From NCBI GenBank assembly GCA_944322715.1, contig CALUPT010000007.1:1-64000 (forward strand): a stretch of 64,000 bases of DNA. The letters run 5' to 3'. A program made the position numbers and the translations under genes. This document shows positions 57,788-64,000 of the stretch, piece after piece. Numbering within the stretch: position 1 is the stretch's first letter; the number at the start of each line of letters is the position of its first letter. The notes beneath the pieces were generated by a model, which was not told the origin of the DNA, searched no databases, and saw only the letters and a list, made by a program, of their open reading frames with translations. The DNA comes from an uncultured Bacteroidales bacterium (GTDB lineage: Bacteria > Bacteroidota > Bacteroidia > Bacteroidales > UBA932).

Positions 57788-58921
57788 ATGGAGACTCCGT
57801 TTATCTTTGGAAAGATTGCTACCGAGAAGAATTTTACTGACCGTGAGAAGGAAACAGCCGATTTGGTTCAGAACTTTACGTCGTTAATCAACACGATTAT
57901 TATATCTCCTCGCCGCTGGGGTAAGAGTTCGCTTGTAAATAAGGCTGCAAATTTAGCGATGGCGCAGGACAATAACCTCAGGATTTGTCATATCGACCTT
58001 TTCAATGTGCGTAATGAGGAGCATTTCTATTCGTTGCTCGCCCAGAAGGTAATTGCCGCCACTTCCACAAGATGGGAGGATGCAATCGAGAGTGCGAAGA
58101 GTTTCTTTTCGCATCTTGTTCCCAAGATTTCAATCGGCACAGACCCCACCAATGAAGTTTCAATCGACTTTGATTGGGAGGTGGTAAAGCGCAACCCCGA
58201 TGAAGTGCTCGATCTTGCAGAAAAGATTGCCATGAAAAAAGGGCTGAAAATCATAATTTGCGTAGATGAGTTCCAAAATATTGCGGAATTTGCCGATCCC
58301 GGATATTTTCAGAAAAAGTTGCGTTCACATTGGCAGCTGCACCGGAATGTAGCCTACTGTCTCTATGGCAGCAAGCGCTACATGATGATGGAAGTGTTTA
58401 CAGACTCATCCAACCCATTCTACAAATTCGGCAATCTTATGTTTCTCAATAAGATTGAGACTCCCTGTCTTGTGGAATTTTTCAAGAGCCGTTTTGCTGA
58501 TACCGGCAAGAACATCAGCGATGAAGCAAGCCGCTTGATTGCGGAGCTTGTAGATAACCATCCATACTATGCGCAGCAGCTTGCACAGCTTTCATGGCTC
58601 AGAACGGAGGATGTATGTACCGTAGAGATTGTGCGTGAGGCACACTCGGCATTGGTGGAGCAGCTGAGTCTGTTGTTTGTAACAATCACAGAAACACTGA
58701 CCACACAGCAACTGAACTATCTCAAAGCCCTTATTGCCGGAGAAAAGGCCATCAGTTCGACTGAAGTAATGCATCGCTATCAAATATCGTCAGCTACCTC
58801 AATAACCCGTTCAAAGGCAGCCCTTGTCCGGAATGACATATTGGATAACAAGGCAGGTGAAATCTCGTTTCAGGACCCGATTTATGCCTATTGGTTGAAG
58901 ACGGAGTATTTTGCAGAATAA
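57788..58921 (+). CDS. AAA+ ATPase of the archaeal-ATPase/STAND-like type
   Basis: From ATG 57788 (METPFIFGKIATEKNFTDREKE) the 377-residue protein has Walker A ISPRRWGKSSLVN, Walker B IIICVDEFQNIAE and a sensor-type LYGSKRYMMMEVF. A C-terminal winged-helix-like region follows (YLKALIAGEKAISSTEVMHRYQISSATSIT, in parts), ending FQDPIYAYWLK. This layout matches the many Bacteroidota ATPases related to archaeal ATPase (PF01637) proteins, whose function is unknown. The gene is visibly A+T richer than its neighbours and has a strong promoter with two palindromes. No partner gene is adjacent. Confidence 0.78.
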   Translation: METPFIFGKIATEKNFTDREKETADLVQNFTSLINTIIISPRRWGKSSLVNKAANLAMAQDNNLRICHIDLFNVRNEEHFYSLLAQKVIAATSTRWEDAIESAKSFFSHLVPKISIGTDPTNEVSIDFDWEVVKRNPDEVLDLAEKIAMKKGLKIIICVDEFQNIAEFADPGYFQKKLRSHWQLHRNVAYCLYGSKRYMMMEVFTDSSNPFYKFGNLMFLNKIETPCLVEFFKSRFADTGKNISDEASRLIAELVDNHPYYAQQLAQLSWLRTEDVCTVEIVREAHSALVEQLSLLFVTITETLTTQQLNYLKALIAGEKAISSTEVMHRYQISSATSITRSKAALVRNDILDNKAGEISFQDPIYAYWLKTEYFAE

Positions 58922-58934
58922 CGGTAGTGTGTCC

Positions 58935-60014
58935 TCACTTCCGTAGGGACTTGCGGATGACGGGGAGGACCTTGGAGACATAGCGGGAGGCGCCGAGGTC
59001 GGTGAAATGGATGGCATCCACGGTGGCTTCCCCATCATCGCCGATAAGGTTTTCGGAGGTTATGTAGTAGAGTTTCCGGAAACCTTGTCTTTTGAGCCTG
59101 TCGTAGAGGGCTTTCTGTTCCCTGTTTTTCCTGCCGACTTCTTCCGCTATCCTTTTGTTGAACAGGGTGTGGGGGAACTGGGGATCTTCGATGAAGATTA
59201 CCGGCACATCAGGATGTGCATCCCGGAGAATCCTGAAAAATGTCTCTCCGCGTTCGGCGATCTGCCTTGCGGATGCGTTGGGCACATAGTCGAGGACAAA
59301 CACGCCCGGGTCTTCGACTTGCGCCATCAGTTCCGCTATCTCGTAGTCGAGCAGGGCATTGCCGCTGAATCCGAGGTTGACCACGACCCTGTCGAGCTCT
59401 CTGGAAATCATGTTAGTGAAAGCCATGCCAGGGCGGCTGACGCATCCTCCCTGCAGGATGCTTGTCCCGTACATTACCACAGGCTTCCGGGCGGAAGGGC
59501 TCGCAACTGCGGGCTGCTCTATGTATGCATCGCTGTCCACTCCTATCTCTAGGTCTTCAATACCGTCATACAGGGACAGATAGAGCATGTATTCCCTGTC
59601 CTCTCGCTCCATTCCCGAAACCATGACTGTTTCCGTACTTTTTCCCTGCGGCCTCCCGGCTCCGGCAAAACGCCATTCCCCGTCATGAAGTATGTACAGG
59701 TCCAATCCACGTATCCCGACGGAAGACATGTGGTTCATATACACTTCCGAGAGCGAAGTCCATTTGACCGAAACGGATGTGGAGTTGGACCGGAACCTGA
59801 TGAAAAGACCGGCGGAGTTGCGTCCGAGGTTCCATACAGGACCGCGGACCTTGCCCTGCAGATACGCAGGGAGCCGTCCGTATCTGTCGAATGTGTCATC
59901 CACGGCCTTGCCGTAGACAGGGAATCCTGCCGCATCCGTATATTTTACATCGTCTTTCGTGTATGCCGTGCCTGCAAGCAGCATCAGGACGGCCGCAATC
60001 AGTATCCGTTTCAT
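58935..60014 (-). CDS. Secreted SGNH/GDSL-family hydrolase
   Basis: The protein is about 359 residues from ATG 60014 (MKRILIAAVLMLLAGTAYTK), with a signal peptide. An N-terminal jelly-roll of the type that precedes SGNH esterases (LFIRFRSNSTSVSVKW) is followed by the SGNH domain. The nucleophile Ser lies in VVMYGTSILQGGC, block II/III in VVNLGFSGNALLD, and the Asp/His pair in VDAIHFTDLGASRY. Such proteins deacetylate or de-esterify glycans; many sit in Bacteroides PULs. It diverges from the second HTCS, so it may belong to that locus. The substrate is unknown. Confidence 0.83.
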   Translation of the reverse strand: MKRILIAAVLMLLAGTAYTKDDVKYTDAAGFPVYGKAVDDTFDRYGRLPAYLQGKVRGPVWNLGRNSAGLFIRFRSNSTSVSVKWTSLSEVYMNHMSSVGIRGLDLYILHDGEWRFAGAGRPQGKSTETVMVSGMEREDREYMLYLSLYDGIEDLEIGVDSDAYIEQPAVASPSARKPVVMYGTSILQGGCVSRPGMAFTNMISRELDRVVVNLGFSGNALLDYEIAELMAQVEDPGVFVLDYVPNASARQIAERGETFFRILRDAHPDVPVIFIEDPQFPHTLFNKRIAEEVGRKNREQKALYDRLKRQGFRKLYYITSENLIGDDGEATVDAIHFTDLGASRYVSKVLPVIRKSLRK

Positions 60015-60244
60015 TGCCTGTCTTTTTGTCAATCGGTAATCCGCTCATCGGCGGCTTGTATCCATGAAAGAATAAAAGTATGACATTTCCGCCAATTCCG
60101 GAAACAATCCGGACATTTTCTGTCATTTTCATGCATTATATGCTTGTCTGCAGATTCCCGCAAGTATCCGTGAAACTGTCCCTGCCGGACGTTGGCAGTC
60201 ATGCCGGGATATTAGCCGGAGGATGAAAATTCATATTTTTTCCG

Positions 60245-60252
60245 TAAGTTTG
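60245..60252 (+). promoter_or_regulatory. Candidate promoter -7 box of the second HTCS gene
   Basis: TAAGTTTG fits TAnnTTTG, 35 bp before the ATG at 60288. No TTTG is seen at the -33 spacing. Confidence 0.4.
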
Positions 60253-60287
60253 GGGTCGGATTCGAAAAAAGAGAGGACAGACCATAT

Positions 60288-63200
60288 ATGCACCATACTT
60301 GTAACCGCTACGGATTTTTCACCGGAACAGTATCGACAGGACAGGAGACGGTATCCCGCAGGAAAATATTTTCATACCTATATATAATAGGGGCAGCCAT
60401 CCTGATGGCATCCATGCCTGCATTGGCGCGACCTGCATCGGACCAGACTCTGCAGAGGACCGTCAGGGTGCCGGCATACATGGAGCGCAAGAGCTATACG
60501 GTAGAGGACGGGCTCATGTCCAACAGCATATACGGGATAGTCCAGGATTCCCTCGGCTTCATCTGGTTCGGGACCGACAACGGGCTGTGCCGTTTCGATG
60601 GCATCGAGTTCATGACCTATACCCACGATGAGGACCGCCCCTCGGGCAGCATATCGAGCAACAGCATACGCCGTCTCATGATGGACAGCAAGGGGAGGAT
60701 ATGGATTTCCTTAGACAACGGAGTCGACATCTACGACCCTGCCGATGGAATCTTCTCCCATTTCAATGAAGAGACGTCCACAGGAGCGAGGGTGACGGGA
60801 CAGACCATAGAAATCATAGAGGACAGGGATGGCGAGATATGGATAGCGACGGTCAACCAGGGCCTTTTCCGATGGAATCCCGATACCGAAGAGCTTGCGG
60901 TCTACAGGCACGACCCGTCAGACAGGACTTCGATAGCCCAGGACTACATATCGACCCTGTACGAGAGCAGCGACGGGACCATCTGGGTCGGGACATACAG
61001 CGAGGGTCTCGATGCATTCTCCAAGCATACCGGCAGGTTCTCCCATTACAGAAAATCCAGGGGGGGCATTTCCGATAATTCCATTGATGCGATCACTGAG
61101 GATTCTTACGGGAACATCTGGATAGGGACTGTGAGTTCCGGGCTTGACCGGCTTGAAAGGAAAACCTCGACGGTCACTAATTTCAACGATACTGATGGGA
61201 CCCAGTATCTGCAGCGTATACATTATATCGAGGAGATCCGCTCCGGAGAACTGCTCGTGTGCTCACATGCGGGAGCGCATCTCTACAATATTTCCGAGGA
61301 TGGCATCAGGCCTGCCGGCGAGAATGGAAGCAGGTTCTCCGTATCGGATTGCGGCATGATATATTCCTTCCTTCAGGACAGGGAAGGCAATCTGTGGTTC
61401 GGCTCGATGTATGATGGGGTGGAGTTCCGTCCGGCGCAGAACAATTTCGTATCCTATATGGTACCGGAAAATGCGGATACCGACATAGCAATGAGTTCGA
61501 TCTGCGAACTGGAAGATGGCAGGTATCTGCTCGGGACATGGAACAGCGGCATCCTCCTGTTCGATGAGAACAGACGTACCGTTTCCCCGCAGGTCAGGAC
61601 ATACGGCATCTGGACGGCAGTCCTGTCCATGCTTGTCGAAGACAGGACTCTCTGGATAGCCACTTTCCGCCAGGGGATAAAGAAGGTGGATCTCGATACC
61701 GGCTCCGTGCAGTCCTATCTGTCGGATCCTGCGGACCCCAATTCCCGCGTCTTCGTGCTTTTCAGAAGTGCCAACGGCCGTATCTGGGCGGGCACATCGG
61801 TGGGGCTCTATTACTATGACAGGCGCAGTGACAGGTTTGTCGAGCAGTTCGCGATCCAGAGGATTTCCGCCATTACGGAAGACCATCAGGGAAAACTGTG
61901 GATAGCCACGACCGGAAACGGCCTGTATGCCTACGATGTCCGCACCGGCAATCTGGACACGTACAGGCATGACCGGAACAATCCCGAATCGTTGGGACAC
62001 GATTCCATATCCTCCCTTGCGGTCGATGATGACAACAGGCTGTGGATAGGCACGGCAGGCTCCGGACTGTGCCGGTATGATTCTGCCACTGACAGTTTCA
62101 TCAGCTATAGCTCCATGAAGTTCCGTTTCATCAAGCAGATATTTACGGATGGCGACAGGCTCTGGATATCCACGGGCAACGGCCTTTCCGCATTCTATCC
62201 GGAAGATGGGGCGCTCAAGCACTATCCTTATCCGCGAGGCATGAGGGATGACAGGTTCAATGTCAATTCCTGTATAAAGTCATCCGGAGGCAATATAGTG
62301 CTGGTGATGACAGACGGGCTCTGCATCTTCACCCCACCACGCAGCGTAGGGATGTCGGGAACGGTGTACCCTCCGATAATAAAGCAGCTTTCGATAAACG
62401 GGGTTCCGATATCTCCTTCTGCCGTATCCGGAGAGGACTCGCCGTTGTCTCTCCCGATAGAGAAGACGGAGAAGATCTCGCTCCGCCAGAGCCGTAACCA
62501 GATAGAGTTCCGCTTCGTCTCCCCGAATTATCTCGCCCCGGACAACTATTGCTACCGCTATATGCTGGAAGGTTTTGACAGACAATGGATTGAAACCGTC
62601 AACGGAAATGCGTCGGCCCATTACAGCAACCTTCCTGCAGGCCACTACAGGCTCCGCATCCAGGTCTGCGATGACGATCTGTGGCAGGATCCCGTGGAAG
62701 CAGGGTTGGATGTCACCATACGTCCTCCGCTTCTGCTTTCGGATGTGGCTTTGGTCATTTATGTCCTTGTCATATTCTTAGCCTCCATGGCCGGGGTATG
62801 GCTGCTGAAAAGACAGTATGACAAGAGGACGCAGAGGAAGATAGCCATGCTGAGACGGAAAAACGAGAGGGATTTCTACGAGCAGAGGGTCGCTTTCTTC
62901 ACGAGCATCGCCCATGAGATCAAGACTCCTCTGAGTCTTATCGCCGGCCCTGTGGAGGAGCTGATGAAGTCCGACCATCTGACAGAAGACGAGAGCCGGT
63001 ACCTGTCCCTCATAAGGCAGAACAGCCAGAGGCTTTCCACCCTTGTCAGACAACTGCTCGACTTCCGCAAGATAGACACGAGCAGTTACCGCCTGCATTA
63101 CGATGTCTGCAATATCGGGGAGCTTGTCAGCGGCCAGATCCGCCTTTTCAGCCAGTCGGCGTGGAAAAAGAGCGTCTCAGTCACCGAAGATATCCCGGCT

Positions 63201-64000
63201 GAAGGCCTTACCATTGTCACTGACAGGGAGGCCCTGACCAAGATAGTGAGCAACCTCCTGTCGAATGCCATGCGCTTTGCAGTGCACGAGGTGCATGTCA
63301 GGCTTGCAGCCGATGATGGAGGCGTATTGCTTGAGGTGCAGGATGACGGTCCCGGAATCCCGGAGGCCGAGAGGGAAAAGATCTTCCGGCCGTTCTATCA
63401 GGCGCAGAACAACAATACCGGAGCGGGTATCGGAATAGGGCTGAACCTGTGCAAGGTCCTCATTGACCTGCTCAAAGGCTCGATCAGGGCGGACAGCCGT
63501 CCGGATGGCAGACGCGGGGCGTTCTTCTCGGTCCATATTCCGGACTCGTCCGCAAGACTGGCCGCCATGGACAGCATTCTCCCTGAAGACGCCGCCAGAG
63601 CGGAAGCGGGTATGGATACGGCAGTGGAAGAGGAGCATGGCGGAAACGGGAAGGGAACCCATCAGTACAGCATAATGGTCGTGGATGATGAGGAGGAACT
63701 CCTCAATTTCCTGTGCGGGATATTGGGCAAGGAATATTCCGTCATCCGTGCTGCAGGCGGGGACCAGGCTCTCGAACTCCTGAAGCGGAATCTTCCGGAC
63801 CTTATAGTAAGCGACATCATGATGGCGGGGACTGACGGCATGGAACTGTGCAGGAGAATCCGCGACAACATGGAGACCAGTCACATCCCTGTCATTCTCC
63901 TCACGGCGCGGACAGGGGAGACATCGAGGATAGAGGGATTCGAGTGCGGAGCGGATGCCTATATCGAGAAGCCGTTCTCTCCGGACTATCTCAAGAAGCA
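60288..64000 (+). CDS. Hybrid two-component system sensor/regulator (HTCS), 3' end outside the window
   Basis: The frame is open from ATG 60288 to the window end (1237 codons). In order: an N-terminal hydrophobic signal/anchor at about 27-47; Reg_prop propeller repeats from YTVEDGLMSNSIYGIVQDS (FIWFGTDNGLCRFDG is one); a Y_Y_Y domain; a membrane helix at about 815-840; HisKA with His876 (IAHEIKTPLSLIAG); HATPase_c (GAGIGIGLNLCK); and a receiver with Asp1176 (VSDIMMAGTDG). The sequence ends in the receiver (DAYIEKPFSPDYLKK). An AraC output domain should follow beyond the edge. It likely controls a second polysaccharide locus to the right. Confidence 0.93.
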   Translation, partial: MHHTCNRYGFFTGTVSTGQETVSRRKIFSYLYIIGAAILMASMPALARPASDQTLQRTVRVPAYMERKSYTVEDGLMSNSIYGIVQDSLGFIWFGTDNGLCRFDGIEFMTYTHDEDRPSGSISSNSIRRLMMDSKGRIWISLDNGVDIYDPADGIFSHFNEETSTGARVTGQTIEIIEDRDGEIWIATVNQGLFRWNPDTEELAVYRHDPSDRTSIAQDYISTLYESSDGTIWVGTYSEGLDAFSKHTGRFSHYRKSRGGISDNSIDAITEDSYGNIWIGTVSSGLDRLERKTSTVTNFNDTDGTQYLQRIHYIEEIRSGELLVCSHAGAHLYNISEDGIRPAGENGSRFSVSDCGMIYSFLQDREGNLWFGSMYDGVEFRPAQNNFVSYMVPENADTDIAMSSICELEDGRYLLGTWNSGILLFDENRRTVSPQVRTYGIWTAVLSMLVEDRTLWIATFRQGIKKVDLDTGSVQSYLSDPADPNSRVFVLFRSANGRIWAGTSVGLYYYDRRSDRFVEQFAIQRISAITEDHQGKLWIATTGNGLYAYDVRTGNLDTYRHDRNNPESLGHDSISSLAVDDDNRLWIGTAGSGLCRYDSATDSFISYSSMKFRFIKQIFTDGDRLWISTGNGLSAFYPEDGALKHYPYPRGMRDDRFNVNSCIKSSGGNIVLVMTDGLCIFTPPRSVGMSGTVYPPIIKQLSINGVPISPSAVSGEDSPLSLPIEKTEKISLRQSRNQIEFRFVSPNYLAPDNYCYRYMLEGFDRQWIETVNGNASAHYSNLPAGHYRLRIQVCDDDLWQDPVEAGLDVTIRPPLLLSDVALVIYVLVIFLASMAGVWLLKRQYDKRTQRKIAMLRRKNERDFYEQRVAFFTSIAHEIKTPLSLIAGPVEELMKSDHLTEDESRYLSLIRQNSQRLSTLVRQLLDFRKIDTSSYRLHYDVCNIGELVSGQIRLFSQSAWKKSVSVTEDIPAEGLTIVTDREALTKIVSNLLSNAMRFAVHEVHVRLAADDGGVLLEVQDDGPGIPEAEREKIFRPFYQAQNNNTGAGIGIGLNLCKVLIDLLKGSIRADSRPDGRRGAFFSVHIPDSSARLAAMDSILPEDAARAEAGMDTAVEEEHGGNGKGTHQYSIMVVDDEEELLNFLCGILGKEYSVIRAAGGDQALELLKRNLPDLIVSDIMMAGTDGMELCRRIRDNMETSHIPVILLTARTGETSRIEGFECGADAYIEKPFSPDYLKK

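Overview
The window looks like a chromosomal segment of a Bacteroidales bacterium (Bacteroidota), probably a gut or other polysaccharide-degrading species. The evidence is a SusC/SusD pair, two hybrid two-component sensors, DUF1735 lipoproteins, GH127/GH43/GH65 enzymes, Bacteroides-type promoter boxes (TAnnTTTG, in several places with TTTG 18-19 bp upstream) and the near absence of Shine-Dalgarno sequences. Most of the window is moderately G+C rich. Two stretches are visibly A+T richer and look acquired: about 1-3060 and about 57600-58920.

Layout. (1) 1-3060 is an A+T-rich accessory patch. It holds a tRNA-Gly(CCC) gene with a damaged 5' acceptor strand, a duplicated tRNA 3' end enclosing a multi-hairpin module, a broken ribbon-helix-helix gene and a three-gene HipBST toxin-antitoxin operon with two matching palindromic operators. 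(2) 3359-25081 is one polysaccharide utilisation locus on the + strand: SusC, SusD, two paralogous DUF1735 surface lipoproteins, an EEP-fold phosphodiesterase-like lipoprotein, a hybrid sensor, a GH127 beta-L-arabinofuranosidase, three GH43 enzymes and a GH65 enzyme, closed by a strong terminator. The enzymes suggest an arabinofuranose-bearing glycan that also carries alpha-glucosyl (or similar) units. (3) 25084-27592 is tRNA-Arg, rplS, dnaJ and grpE on the - strand. (4) 27765-32324 is a KDG/KDPG (hexuronate) module: MFS transporter, KDPG aldolase and KDG kinase, with a divergent LacI-type regulator whose probable operator covers the -33 region of both promoters. (5) 32360-44743 is mostly - strand housekeeping: ABC-F ATPase, TrkA, GT2, EamA exporter, SlyD, PmbA, TldD, a zeta-like kinase, a TIGR02757 protein, a + strand TRIC-like membrane protein, and an RluA-type pseudouridine synthase.

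(6) 43754-47748 (- strand) is a tightly overlapping five-gene operon: stand-alone HsdR-N-like nuclease-fold protein, CCA-adding enzyme, XerC-like recombinase, HPF and RluA-type synthase. (7) 47824-53155 (+) holds holA, a NatA/NatB-type ABC exporter and a 5'-nucleotidase split into two secreted proteins. (8) 53150-57592 holds yicC (-), glnS (+) and a DUF1080-PHP fusion lipoprotein. (9) 57788-58921 is an A+T-rich AAA+ ATPase gene behind a promoter with two palindromes. (10) 58935-64000 holds an SGNH hydrolase (-) and the start of a second hybrid sensor (+) that runs off the window, probably the edge of another polysaccharide locus.

A dispersed REP-like repeat (core close to GATCCTTCGC...GCTCAGGATGAC) occurs at least five times between genes. 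In one case it has been read through into the C-terminus of the CCA-adding enzyme.
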